Shown: piece by piece, positions 32,487 through 42,138 of the stretch
Numbering within the stretch: the first letter of the stretch is position 1
Layout of the letters: each line of letters starts with the position of its first letter
Origin: Tenacibaculum skagerrakense
Lineage (GTDB): Bacteria > Bacteroidota > Bacteroidia > Flavobacteriales > Flavobacteriaceae
NCBI RefSeq assembly: GCF_004345825.1
Contig: NZ_SLXM01000006.1
Span: 228,243 to 292,242, forward strand
Direction of reading: 5' to 3'
DNA length: 64,000 nt
Made by a program: the position numbers and the translations under genes
The notes under the pieces: generated by a model
Databases searched by the model: none
The model's input: only the letters and a program-made list of their open reading frames with translations
What the model was told of the DNA's origin: nothing

Positions 32487-35400
32487 ATGAAAAAAATAAT
32501 AGCGTATTTTATAAAATATCCGGTTGCTGTAAATATCATAATTATTGCATTTGTAATATTAGGGTATTTTGGTTTTTCAAACTTAAAGTCTTCCTTTTTC
32601 CCGCTTACAAGAATCAAATTTATTACTATTAATGTAGTGTATCCAGGAGCGTCACCTCAAGAAATAGAAGAAGGGGTTGTGCTTAAAATAGAGGATAACT
32701 TAAAAGGATTGGTAGGAGTAGATAGAATTACATCAACTTCATCAGAAAATGCAGCAAGTATTACTGTTGAGACATTAAAAGAATACGATATTAATGTTGT
32801 ATTAGCTGATGTAAAGAATGCAGTAGATAAGGTGCCTAATTTTCCAACAGGAATGGAACCGCCAGTTGTTGCAAAAGTTGAGAATATTAGAGAAACGATA
32901 AGTTTTGTAGTTACGGGTGATAATATTTCATTGAAATCATTAAAATCAATTGCAAGAGATATAGAAAATGACATACGAAGATTTGATGGAGTTTCGCAGA
33001 TAGGGATTTCTGGTTATCCTGCAGAAGAAATTGAAATTGCCGTTAATGAAAATTCTTTGTTAGCGTATAATTTAACATTCAATCAAGTAGCAAATGCTGT
33101 TGCTAGTTCTAATATTTTAACTACTGGAGGTTCTGTTAAAACTGAAGCTGAAGAGTATTTAATTCGTGCTAATAATAGAGCTTATTACGGAGTGGAATTA
33201 GATAACATAGTTGTTAAAGCAGATCCGTCTGGAAGAATTATAAAATTGAAAGATGTAGCAACTGTTAGAGATATTTGGAATGAAACGCCTAACAGAAATT
33301 ATTATAACGGAAACTTGGCAGTAAGAATGCAAGTTAGTAATACCAATAATGAAGATTTATTATCAACTGCTAAGAAGATTAATGAGTACATAGCTAAGTT
33401 CAACAAGGAACACGAGAATTTAAAAATAGAAATCACTAGAGATTCTTCAATTACGTTAAATCAGCGTACTGAATTGCTGTTTAAAAATGCTTGGCAAGGA
33501 ATGTTACTTGTGATGTTGTTTTTATCGTTGTTTTTAAGACCAAGATTAGCATTTTGGGTAGCCGCTGGGTTACCGGTAGCATTTTTTGGGATGTTCATGT
33601 TAGCAGGATATTTTAATATTACTATTAACGTGCTTTCGTTATTTGGGATGATTATCGTTATCGGAATTTTAGTAGATGATGGTATTGTGATATCTGAAAA
33701 TATTTATCATCATTTTGAAAAAGGTAAAAATCCAATTCGTGCTGCAATAGATGGTACAATGGAAGTAGTACCGCCTATTATATCAGCAATTACTACTACC
33801 GTTTTGGCGTTTTCTGTGTTCTTTTTTTTAGATGGAAATATTGGTGAATTTTTTGGAGAAGTAGCAACCGTAGTTGCCCTAACTTTAGTATTATCTTTAG
33901 TTGAAGCATTAATTATTTTACCTGCTCACGTCGCACATTCTAAATCCTTAGACAGAAATCAAAAGATTTATAAATTCAACAAATATGCTGAAGATGTAAT
34001 GGATTTTATGCGTGATAAGTTATATGCTCCAGCGTTAAAATTTGTGTTGGAGTTTAAATTTATTGGTTTGGTAATTCCTATTGCTTTATTAATGATAACG
34101 ATCGGAGCTTTTAAAGGAGGTATCATTAAAGGTACTTTTTTTCCGTCAATAGCGAGTGATCGTGTTTCTGTAAACCTTACAATGCCACAAGGAACAAATG
34201 AGAAAATAACGGATAGTATTATTTCTGTTGTTGAAGAAAAAGTATGGGAAGTAGGGAAGGAGTTTACTCAAAAATATGGTAAAGACGGAGAATCGGTTAT
34301 TGAAAATGTACTAAAACAAATTGGTCCAGGTTCTGCTCAAGCATCTTTAAGAATTAACTTATTACCTGGTGAAGAGAGGACTTTTGGTTCTCGTGAAATA
34401 ACAAATGTAATTAGAGATCGAGTAGGTAAAGTGTATGGTGTTGAGTCACTTACTTTTGGTTCTGGAGGAAACTTTGGAGGTAGTCCTGTTTCTGTATCAT
34501 TGCTTAGTAATAATATCAATGAGTTGAAGGCTGCTAAAGATGAATTGAAAGATGAATTAAAGAAGAACGGAGAACTTAAGGATGTAACAGATAATGATCC
34601 TTTAGGAATTAAAGAAATAAAAATTCAATTAAAAGATAATGCCTATTTATTAGGTTTAAGTCTTAATGAAGTAATGTCGCAAGTAAGAAGTGGTTTTTTT
34701 GGTAGGCAAGCACAGCGTTTTCAACGAGGACAAGATGAAATTAAAGTTTGGGTACGTTACAATAAAAACGAACGTTCATCTATTAAAAATTTAGATGACA
34801 TGAGAATAGCTACTCCTTCTGGAAGTCGTGTCCCATTCTCGGAGATTGCTACGTACGAAATAGAACGAGGTGAGATTTCTATTAATCACTTAGATGGTCA
34901 AAGAGAAATTAAGGTAGATGCTGATATGAAAGATGCTCAAGCGAGTGCTACAGATGTTTTAGTGGATATTCAAGAGCGAATTATGCCACAAATTAAAGCT
35001 AAGTATCCATCAGTTACTGCGCTGTACGAAGGTCAGAATAGAGAGGCTTCAAAGGTATCTAGCTCTGCAGCATTAGTAGGACCAGTTATTTTATTACTTA
35101 TATACATTGTAATTGTGTTTACTTTCCGTTCATACGGGCAACCGTTTATGTTATTGGTAATGGTGCCTTTCAGTTTGATAGGAGTGGCTTGGGGACATTT
35201 AATACATGGTTTTGCTGTTAATATTTTATCATTATTAGGAATTATAGCATTAATTGGTATTATGGTGAATGATGGTTTAGTATTGATTAGTAAGTTTAAT
35301 GGTTATTTGAAAGAAGGAATGAAGTATGAGGAAGCATTGTTTGCTGCTGGTAAATCAAGATTTAGAGCAATTTTCTTAACTACTATTACTACGGTAGCGG

Positions 35401-35645
35401 GTTTAGCCCCACTTATTTTTGAAACGAGTAGACAAGCTCAATTTTTAATTCCTATGGCAATATCCATCGCATACGGAATCATGGTAGCTACTCTTTTAAC
35501 GTTATTAACCTTACCAGTTTTATTATCGATATCAAATTATGCGAAAGTATATTTTTATTGGTTATGGGATGGTGAAAAACCTACTCGAGAGGAAGTTGAA
35601 AGAGCAATAAAAGAATTAAAATCAGAAGAGGAAGAATTAGCATAA
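32487..35645 (+). CDS. efflux RND transporter permease subunit
   Basis: A 1052-residue inner-membrane proton-driven pump of the AcrB/MexB superfamily. N-terminal helix at about 8-28; porter domain with EIEEGVVLKIEDNLKGLVGVDRI; helix block with IIVIGILVDDGIVISENIYHH (TM4, carrying the paired Asp residues of the proton relay), and the duplicated second half with NILSLLGIIALIGIMVNDGLVLISKFN. Exports drugs or other toxic compounds from the periplasm or membrane; substrate unknown. It is co-expressed with its adaptor and TolC partner. Confidence 0.95.
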   Translation: MKKIIAYFIKYPVAVNIIIIAFVILGYFGFSNLKSSFFPLTRIKFITINVVYPGASPQEIEEGVVLKIEDNLKGLVGVDRITSTSSENAASITVETLKEYDINVVLADVKNAVDKVPNFPTGMEPPVVAKVENIRETISFVVTGDNISLKSLKSIARDIENDIRRFDGVSQIGISGYPAEEIEIAVNENSLLAYNLTFNQVANAVASSNILTTGGSVKTEAEEYLIRANNRAYYGVELDNIVVKADPSGRIIKLKDVATVRDIWNETPNRNYYNGNLAVRMQVSNTNNEDLLSTAKKINEYIAKFNKEHENLKIEITRDSSITLNQRTELLFKNAWQGMLLVMLFLSLFLRPRLAFWVAAGLPVAFFGMFMLAGYFNITINVLSLFGMIIVIGILVDDGIVISENIYHHFEKGKNPIRAAIDGTMEVVPPIISAITTTVLAFSVFFFLDGNIGEFFGEVATVVALTLVLSLVEALIILPAHVAHSKSLDRNQKIYKFNKYAEDVMDFMRDKLYAPALKFVLEFKFIGLVIPIALLMITIGAFKGGIIKGTFFPSIASDRVSVNLTMPQGTNEKITDSIISVVEEKVWEVGKEFTQKYGKDGESVIENVLKQIGPGSAQASLRINLLPGEERTFGSREITNVIRDRVGKVYGVESLTFGSGGNFGGSPVSVSLLSNNINELKAAKDELKDELKKNGELKDVTDNDPLGIKEIKIQLKDNAYLLGLSLNEVMSQVRSGFFGRQAQRFQRGQDEIKVWVRYNKNERSSIKNLDDMRIATPSGSRVPFSEIATYEIERGEISINHLDGQREIKVDADMKDAQASATDVLVDIQERIMPQIKAKYPSVTALYEGQNREASKVSSSAALVGPVILLLIYIVIVFTFRSYGQPFMLLVMVPFSLIGVAWGHLIHGFAVNILSLLGIIALIGIMVNDGLVLISKFNGYLKEGMKYEEALFAAGKSRFRAIFLTTITTVAGLAPLIFETSRQAQFLIPMAISIAYGIMVATLLTLLTLPVLLSISNYAKVYFYWLWDGEKPTREEVERAIKELKSEEEELA

Positions 35646-35656
35646 AAGCAAATCAT

Positions 35657-36982
35657 ATGAAAAAACAAATAGTAATTGTACTTGGACTTTTAGCATCGAA
35701 TTGTACTTTTTATGCCCAAGAAATATTAAGTAAAGAAAAGGCTTTAGAACTTACTCTAGCTAATAATTACGATATACGAGTAACCAAAAATAATGTTGCT
35801 ACTGCAGAAAATAATAAGAGTATTTACAATAGTGGTTATTTGCCAACCATTACTGGGAATGCAGGGGCAAGATATAGTAACAACGATACAGATATTGAAT
35901 TTCAAAGCGGAACTGTAAATACTGTTACGGGTGCAGAATCAAAAACGTATAATGCTTCTATAGGTTTAAATTATACAGTTTTTAACGGATTTAATCGGCA
36001 AAATGCGTTTAAACGCTTAAAAGAGAGTTATAATTTATCTGAGTTGCAAGCTCGTCAGGTAATGGAAAATACCGTTATTACGTTGTTTATAGCGTATTAT
36101 GAGGTGGCTAGATTGTCTGAAAATGTAACTACTCAAAAGCAGGCATTAGAAATTTCTAAAGAACGTTTTAAAAGAGCTAAGTATGGTTTTGAATATGGAC
36201 AAAGTACAAAACTAGAATTATTGAATGCTGAAGTAGATGTTAACAATGATAGTATTACGTATATAGATGTTCGTAGACAGTTAAAAAATGCAAAGCGCGA
36301 TTTAAATGTAGTCTTAGGTAGGAATGTAAATACGTCTGTAGATGTTGATACTGATGTTTTATATGATGCACAAATTAGTTTAGATAGTATTTTTAGTCAA
36401 GCAAAATCTAAAAACGCCAATTTACTTCAGTCTAAGAAAAATATTGAGCTAAGTCGTTTAGACGTTAAAATCAATCAATCGGGTTGGATGCCTAACGTAA
36501 GTTTAACAAGTTCGTATGCTTGGAATAAAAATACAGGTGATGCTACCAACGCATTTAGTCCGATTAGTAACACACAAACAGGTGTTAGCGCAGGATTAAA
36601 TTTAACATGGAATCTTTTTGATGGAGGTAGAACTCAAACCAACGTTGCAAATGCTAAAATAGCGTTAGAAAATCAGGAAATTAGAAAAGAGCAATTGCAA
36701 GAACAATTAGAAAGAGATGTTGCTAATGCTTGGGAAACGTATCAGAATAGTTTATTTGCGCTTAAAGCTCAAGAAAGAAATGTAGTAACTAATAAATTAA
36801 ATTTTGAGCGTTCTAATGAGCGTTATAAGTTAGGACAAATTACTTCAATTGATTTTAGACAAGCTCAAATTAATTTGATAAATGCTGAGTTGAGTAGAAA
36901 TAATGCAAAATATGTTGCTAAAAATGCAGAGTTGCGTTTGTTTCAACTTTCAGGGGAGCTATTAGATAATAAGAATTTTTAG
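35657..36982 (+). CDS. TolC family outer-membrane efflux channel
   Basis: A 441-residue protein with a signal peptide (about 1-20, ending FYAQ). It has the TolC duplicated helical-barrel pattern: first repeat SKEKALELTLANNYDIRVTKNN with YLPTITGNAGARYSN, second repeat LQSKKNIELSRLDVKINQSG with WMPNVSLTSSYAWN and LNLTWNLFDGGRT. It is the outer-membrane duct of the tripartite pump and the last gene of the operon, closed by a strong terminator at 37002-37035. Confidence 0.94.
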   Translation: MKKQIVIVLGLLASNCTFYAQEILSKEKALELTLANNYDIRVTKNNVATAENNKSIYNSGYLPTITGNAGARYSNNDTDIEFQSGTVNTVTGAESKTYNASIGLNYTVFNGFNRQNAFKRLKESYNLSELQARQVMENTVITLFIAYYEVARLSENVTTQKQALEISKERFKRAKYGFEYGQSTKLELLNAEVDVNNDSITYIDVRRQLKNAKRDLNVVLGRNVNTSVDVDTDVLYDAQISLDSIFSQAKSKNANLLQSKKNIELSRLDVKINQSGWMPNVSLTSSYAWNKNTGDATNAFSPISNTQTGVSAGLNLTWNLFDGGRTQTNVANAKIALENQEIRKEQLQEQLERDVANAWETYQNSLFALKAQERNVVTNKLNFERSNERYKLGQITSIDFRQAQINLINAELSRNNAKYVAKNAELRLFQLSGELLDNKNF

Positions 36983-37001
36983 ATATATCTTATAAAATAT
37001 A

Positions 37002-37035
37002 AAAAGCCGAAGTATTTACTTCGGCTTTTCTTTTG
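37002..37035. terminator. bidirectional terminator between tolC and the receptor gene
   Basis: 12-bp perfect stem AAAAGCCGAAGT / ACTTCGGCTTTT, 4-base loop ATTT, flanked by T-rich tails on both strands. It separates the efflux operon from the convergent TonB-dependent receptor gene ending at 37060. Confidence 0.92.
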
Positions 37036-37059
37036 GTGATTTAATCTATTACCCTTCAA

Positions 37060-39465
37060 TTAAAAGAAGCCACCACCTCCTTGTTTTTCATTGTCATCTC
37101 TTCTTCTTCTAGACTTTGCTTTGTTTTTACCACCTCCAAAGTTGTAGTTAAATCCTAAGTAAGCAGTTCTACTTTCCCATTTAAATCTACCATTTTGAGT
37201 AAATGGATTGTCTGAAGCGAATTGAAATTGCATTGTGTTAAATATATCGTTAACTCTAAATGTTACGTTTCCTTTCCCATCAAATACAGAGTAGTTAGCT
37301 CCTAAGTTTACCATTTTCATTGGATCTACTTTCCACTGAATATCTTGTACAGAACCACGATACATTGCAAACAATTGTAATCTTAATTTCTTTGAAACTG
37401 TAAAGCTGTTACTAATTCTTGCGTTAAATACTTCATTTTGTACTTCTAATCTAGGCGCAGATGGATTTGATAAATCTGCTACACCAAATTGCTTTTGTGA
37501 GTAGAAATCCATACTAGCATTTGTTCTCCACCATTTTGCAATTTTATAGTTAGATGAAAGCTCAATTCCGTATGCATCTGTATCATCAAAATTTTGGAAA
37601 GTTAAAATCTGTCTAACATTATTCGGATCAGCTGGATCTCTAAATGTAACTCTAGAGATTACATCGTTAATATTTCTATAGAAAGTACCTAAAGTGATTG
37701 ATCCTCCTTTAATTTTTCTTGTATAGTTTACTTCAATAGAGTTTGTAAACTGCGGTAATAAGTTTTCGTTACCTACAGATGTAATTAAAGGCGTACTCCA
37801 CTCTCTAATCGGATTAACTTGTTGAATGTTTGGTCTATCTACACGTTTACTATAGCTTAACTGAAATTGATTTTTTTCAGATGGGTTATAGGTAAAGAAT
37901 GCAGAAGGATAGATTGTAAAAATATCATCTGTAACTCTTTCTGTACCTACTGTCTCAACATTAAAAATTCCTTCAATATTAAATTGCTCTAATCTTGCAC
38001 CTAACTGCATAGTAACTTTTCCAAATGTATGTCCATAGTTAGCGTATCCAGAGAAAATTTTTCTATCGTAGCTAAATGAAGAGTTATTAAAGTTAGTTTG
38101 GTCAGTTATGTTGGTGTTGTCAGTTCCGTCTTCGCGGTACTCAAGACCTAATTCTAATTTACCCTTTTCAGAAATAGGATTCGTATAATCTAAATTGATT
38201 AATATATTATGACGCTCGTTATTAATATCATTGAAATAATTTAACTCACCATCATTTGGATTTAACAAGTCATTGTTAACTAATAACTGCGGAGAATCAT
38301 TTAAAGAGTATGTAGATTCAAACTCAATATTATGTCCTTTCTTTTCAAAATCATGCTTATAATTTACATTATACGTTTGGTTATGACTGTTGTTATCTTG
38401 TGTGTTTGGAGCGTTACTAACTAAATTGTTAGAAGCATCCGATACTAAAACACGTCCATTTGCACCATTGTCAGACCAGTTTTGAGTGGTATAAAAAGAA
38501 AAAGTGTTTTTGTCATCAATGTAAACGTCTGCTCCAATTTTAAATAAATGAGATTCATTTTCATTAATGAATAAGAAATCTTGGAAATTTACACCATCTC
38601 TATTAATGAAACCAAAGTTAAATCTGTCTCCACCATTGAAACCATAGTTACCAAAAAAGTTTACGCTTCCTGTTTTGTAGTTCATATTTGTTGAAGCATT
38701 ATAACGAACGTAATGTCCAGTTTCAATACCTGTATTTAATGAACCATTAAAGCCCATATTGGCATTCTTATTCAAAATAATATTGATAATTCCGCTCATG
38801 CCTTCTGGGTTATATTTTGCAGAAGGATTAGTAATCAATTCAATACTCTTAATTGATGAAGATGGTAATTGACGTAATAACTGTGCTACAGGAATATTAG
38901 TTGGTCTTCCATCTATCAAAACACGTACATTTTCGTTTCCACGTAAGCTAATGTTTCCAGTTTGGCTATCAACACTTACAGATTGTACATTGTTTAATAG
39001 TTCAGATGCAGTTGCACCAGCAGATGTTAAATCTTTTCCAACATTGATTACTTTACGATCTACTTTTTGTACTACAGTAGAGGTTTCTGCTCTAACTTCA
39101 ACTTCATCAAGTGTAGTAGCGTTTTCTTCTAATGCAATTGTTCCTAGATCAATATTTCTACTTTTATTACTAATTGTAATTTCTCTGCTGATTGTTTTGT
39201 ATCCAATAAATTGAATTTCAACAAAGCTTTTTCCTTCTGGTACTTGTGTAACACTGAAATCACCTTTTTCATCAGTAATTCCTCCTGTTAATACTTTTTT
39301 AGCAGTATCTCTAATAATAATATTTACATATGGTAATGGCTTTTTTGATAGTTTGTCGATAACTTTTCCAGAAATTTTTCCTGGTCTGGGCAAGTTTTCT
39401 TTTTTCATTTGTGCGAATGTACTGGTACTTATAGCTAAAACCAGTAATAGTAAAATTCTTCTCAT
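37060..39465 (-). CDS. TonB-dependent receptor, outer-membrane beta-barrel family
   Basis: An 801-residue outer-membrane receptor. Signal peptide about 1-18; a carboxypeptidase-like regulatory domain (about 30-120, ISGKVIDKLSKKPLPYVNI, KGDFSVTQVPEG); a plug (about 130-230) with LNNVQSVSVDSQTGNISLRGN, VLIDGRPTN and NPEGMSGIINIILNKN; then a long barrel of alternating strands such as FSYTTQNWSDNG and YGHTFGKVTMQLGARLEQFN. The C-terminus ends in a Gly/Arg-rich tail (KAKSRRRRDDNEKQGGGGFF) instead of the usual final aromatic strand. The substrate is unknown; no SusD partner lies nearby. Confidence 0.92.
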   Translation of the reverse strand: MRRILLLLVLAISTSTFAQMKKENLPRPGKISGKVIDKLSKKPLPYVNIIIRDTAKKVLTGGITDEKGDFSVTQVPEGKSFVEIQFIGYKTISREITISNKSRNIDLGTIALEENATTLDEVEVRAETSTVVQKVDRKVINVGKDLTSAGATASELLNNVQSVSVDSQTGNISLRGNENVRVLIDGRPTNIPVAQLLRQLPSSSIKSIELITNPSAKYNPEGMSGIINIILNKNANMGFNGSLNTGIETGHYVRYNASTNMNYKTGSVNFFGNYGFNGGDRFNFGFINRDGVNFQDFLFINENESHLFKIGADVYIDDKNTFSFYTTQNWSDNGANGRVLVSDASNNLVSNAPNTQDNNSHNQTYNVNYKHDFEKKGHNIEFESTYSLNDSPQLLVNNDLLNPNDGELNYFNDINNERHNILINLDYTNPISEKGKLELGLEYREDGTDNTNITDQTNFNNSSFSYDRKIFSGYANYGHTFGKVTMQLGARLEQFNIEGIFNVETVGTERVTDDIFTIYPSAFFTYNPSEKNQFQLSYSKRVDRPNIQQVNPIREWSTPLITSVGNENLLPQFTNSIEVNYTRKIKGGSITLGTFYRNINDVISRVTFRDPADPNNVRQILTFQNFDDTDAYGIELSSNYKIAKWWRTNASMDFYSQKQFGVADLSNPSAPRLEVQNEVFNARISNSFTVSKKLRLQLFAMYRGSVQDIQWKVDPMKMVNLGANYSVFDGKGNVTFRVNDIFNTMQFQFASDNPFTQNGRFKWESRTAYLGFNYNFGGGKNKAKSRRRRDDNEKQGGGGFF

Positions 39466-39589
39466 CTCTTATGTTGTTTATTGTAGTTCTTCAATGCATA
39501 AAAGACTACGAGAAGATACGTTTTGTTACCTCGTTTAACATTGTTTAACGAATTCTTAACTAAAAACGAATTTATAAGAAGAAAGGATT

Positions 39590-40528
39590 TTAAACGTGAG
39601 CAGGAATATTTGTAGTGCAAGTATAAACTTCACCAACCCTTGCCAAATCTACGTTTTCGAATACAGTTTGCGCCTCCTCTTTAAAGCATTCAACATCCGA
39701 ATATCGACTAGAATAATGTCCAATAATTAATTTTCCAACATTTGCATTTTTAGCAATAGTGGCAGCTTGTTCTGCTGTAGAATGTTTTGTTTTTTCACAA
39801 AGATGTTCTAACTCTTTTAAAAAGGTAGCTTCATGATATAATACATCAACGTCTTTGATTATTGGAACAATATCTGGTTTAAACATTGTGTCGCTACAAA
39901 AAGCAAAACTTTTTGGCTTTTCTGGAGCTATAGTTAATTCTTCATTAGCAATAATTTCTCCAGAGCTTAGCATAAAATCTTTACCTGCTTTTAAATTATG
40001 ATAATCACAGATTTCAATTTCATCATATTGTTTTATGTTATCAATATGTAAGTTTCTCGATTTCGGCTTTTCTTTAAAAAGATAACCATTTGTATATACT
40101 CTGTGATTCAAAGGAATAGTATAAACAGCAACTTTATCATCTTCAAAAATTAACTCACTTTTATGTGAAGTCAACTCATGAAAAACAATATTATATTTCA
40201 CATGAGACATAGATAATTTTAACTGAAGTTCAGTAACCTGTTTGATACCTTTAGGTCCGAATATATGTAAATCTTTTTCTCGATTTAATATTCCGAAAGT
40301 AGAGAGTAAACCAATTAATCCAAAAAAATGATCACCATGCAAATGAGAAATAAAAATATGATTGATTTTTGAAAAACCAACTTTATACTTTCGCATTTGA
40401 CGTTGTGTACCTTCTCCACAGTCTATCAAGAAATGTCTGTTATTTATTTCTAGATATTGAGATGTTGGATGTGCATTTACTCTTGGTGTTGCCGAATGAC
40501 AACCTAACACTGTTAATTTTAAACTCAT
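39590..40528 (-). CDS. rnz: ribonuclease Z
   Basis: A 312-residue metallo-beta-lactamase-fold endonuclease that trims tRNA 3' ends. The zinc motif HLHGDH is at residues 62-67 (SHLHGDHFFG), TQRQMRKYKVG precedes it, and later ligands lie in FCSDTMFKP and KLIIGHYSSRY, with the exosite region between. Last gene of the pyrR-pyrB operon; its ATG overlaps the stop of the T9SS protein by 4 bases (ATGA), so translation is coupled. Confidence 0.95.
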   Translation of the reverse strand: MSLKLTVLGCHSATPRVNAHPTSQYLEINNRHFLIDCGEGTQRQMRKYKVGFSKINHIFISHLHGDHFFGLIGLLSTFGILNREKDLHIFGPKGIKQVTELQLKLSMSHVKYNIVFHELTSHKSELIFEDDKVAVYTIPLNHRVYTNGYLFKEKPKSRNLHIDNIKQYDEIEICDYHNLKAGKDFMLSSGEIIANEELTIAPEKPKSFAFCSDTMFKPDIVPIIKDVDVLYHEATFLKELEHLCEKTKHSTAEQAATIAKNANVGKLIIGHYSSRYSDVECFKEEAQTVFENVDLARVGEVYTCTTNIPAHV

Positions 40529-40845
40529 CTAATTACAAAACGTTTAGAAATCACTTCATTTCCAGTTTGAATTGCGTAGATGTACATGCCTGAGCTTAAA
40601 TCATTTCTCTTAAAAGGAAGTTCATTAAGTCCTTTTTGAGCATTGATTTTCTTGGTAAAAACTGTTTTTCCAAGTACATTTCTAACGCTAATTAAAACTT
40701 CTTGTTGGGTAGTTGAGTTAAAAGTTATGGTTGTAGAATTAAAAAAAGGGTTTGGTGATGCCACCAATTTATTCACTGATTTTTCTTGTGAAAAAACCAC
40801 TGAAGCACATAATACAGTAAGGATAAAAAGTAGTTTTTTTATCAT
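40525..40845 (-). CDS. minimal T9SS type A sorting-domain protein
   Basis: A 106-residue protein: a signal peptide (about 1-19, ending VVFSQ), a short linker, and then only a T9SS type A sorting domain: LVASPNPFFNSTTITFNST, VLISVRNVLGKTVFTKKI, DLSSGMYIYAIQTG and VISKRFVIR. There is no cargo domain between. Sorting domains normally direct attached cargo across the outer membrane and are cleaved off. It lies inside the operon pyrR-pyrB-unknown-this-rnz, overlapping rnz by 4 bases, an odd place for an exported protein. Confidence 0.83.
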   Translation of the reverse strand: MIKKLLFILTVLCASVVFSQEKSVNKLVASPNPFFNSTTITFNSTTQQEVLISVRNVLGKTVFTKKINAQKGLNELPFKRNDLSSGMYIYAIQTGNEVISKRFVIR

Positions 40846-40866
40846 AATAAAAGGGGATATTATTTG

Positions 40867-41199
40867 TTAAAAACCTAAATCTCTCTGGATATTTTCCATT
40901 TCTAACACATCTTCTGCTTCTTGTAAAGTAGGAACTATGTTAAAAGTCTCAGGGAAATTATCCACGTCAACATTCTGATATACAACTACAAAAGTTGTGC
41001 CGCTTTCCTGATGTATATCAGCACTTTCCAAAAATAACGAAATTTCTTCCTCATTTGCAAGTAGATTCGATGAAATGTTAATAATCACATTATTTTCAGT
41101 TAATTCTACATGTTTATCTGCAAATAAATTATAAAATTCTGAAAAAGAATTTTCTTCAGAACTAATGAGAACGTATCCCTCTTTGTATTCGGTTTTCAT
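40867..41199 (-). CDS. conserved protein of unknown function (possible STAS-like fold)
   Basis: A 110-residue acidic protein with no signal or membrane segment. Strand-helix alternation (YVLISSEENSFSEFYNLFAD, NVIINISSNLLANEEEISLFL, TTFVVVYQNVDVDNFPE, VPTLQEAEDVLEMENIQRDLGF) suggests a small alpha/beta fold like anti-sigma antagonist (STAS) domains; phosphorylation-site motifs are not clear. It lies between pyrB (4 bases upstream) and the minimal T9SS protein (21 bases downstream). I recall homologues sitting beside rnz and sometimes named after it by error. Function unknown. Confidence 0.65.
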   Translation of the reverse strand: MKTEYKEGYVLISSEENSFSEFYNLFADKHVELTENNVIINISSNLLANEEEISLFLESADIHQESGTTFVVVYQNVDVDNFPETFNIVPTLQEAEDVLEMENIQRDLGF

Positions 41200-41203
41200 G
41201 TTT

Positions 41204-42136
41204 TTATCTTTTTATTTGTTGCGCTAACAAATAAATCACAGCCATTCTTACCGCCACACCATTTTCAACCTGATTAAGAATAATAGACTGCTTACTATCA
41301 GCTACATCACTTGTTAATTCTACACCTCTGTTTATAGGTCCTGGGTGCATTATAACAATATCTTTGCCAATATTATCAAGAATCTCTTGATTGATTCCAA
41401 AAAGCTGTGTGTATTCTCTTGTAGAAGGAAAGTATTTAATATCCATTCTTTCGTGTTGAACACGTAAAACATTGGCTACATCACACCATTCTAGTGCTTT
41501 TTTAAGGTTGGTTTCCACTTCAACTCCTAAACTTGAAATATACCTAGGAATTAAAGTAGTTGGTCCACATACTTTTACTTGTGCACCTTGCAATTGCAGC
41601 GCGAAAATATTTGATAAGGCAACTCTAGAATGTAAAATATCTCCTACAATCACTATTTTTTTCCCCTTTAAATCAGAATTTAATGCTTCTCGCATTGAAA
41701 AACTATCTAATAAAGCTTGAGTAGGATGTTCGTGAGTACCATCACCAGCATTGATAATTTTAGCATCTACATGTTTTGACAAGAAAACTCCTGCACCTAC
41801 ATTTCCATGACGCATAACAACAATATCAACTTTCATTGATAAAATGTTGTTAACCGTATCTATAAGTGTTTCACCTTTTTTAACAGAAGATTGTCCAGCC
41901 GAGAAGTTAATAACATCTGCTGATAAACGTTTTTCTGCTAACTCAAAAGATAATTTTGTACGGGTACTATTTTCAAAGAATAGATTAGCAATTGTGATAT
42001 CTCTTAAAGAAGGTACCTTTTTAATTGGTCTATTGATAACTTCTTTAAAGTGAGTAGCAGTTTCAAAAATAAGATCTAAATCATTTTTGTTAAGATACTT
42101 TATGCCTAATAAATGTTCTACACTTAACTGCTTCAT
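41204..42136 (-). CDS. pyrB: aspartate carbamoyltransferase catalytic subunit
   Basis: A 310-residue cytosolic enzyme joining carbamoyl phosphate and aspartate, first committed step of pyrimidine synthesis. The carbamoyl-phosphate motif STRT is at residues 57-60 (FENSTRTKLSFELA); GDGTHEHPTQALLD and HPGPINRGVEL follow. No pyrI regulatory gene is adjacent. It follows pyrR by 2 bases, so both are made together. Confidence 0.97.
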   Translation of the reverse strand: MKQLSVEHLLGIKYLNKNDLDLIFETATHFKEVINRPIKKVPSLRDITIANLFFENSTRTKLSFELAEKRLSADVINFSAGQSSVKKGETLIDTVNNILSMKVDIVVMRHGNVGAGVFLSKHVDAKIINAGDGTHEHPTQALLDSFSMREALNSDLKGKKIVIVGDILHSRVALSNIFALQLQGAQVKVCGPTTLIPRYISSLGVEVETNLKKALEWCDVANVLRVQHERMDIKYFPSTREYTQLFGINQEILDNIGKDIVIMHPGPINRGVELTSDVADSKQSIILNQVENGVAVRMAVIYLLAQQIKR

Positions 42137-42138
42137 TA

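Noticed and set aside
40867..41199. Second ribonuclease Z
   Set aside because: The 110-residue protein has no HxHxDH zinc motif; the real rnz is at 39590-40528.
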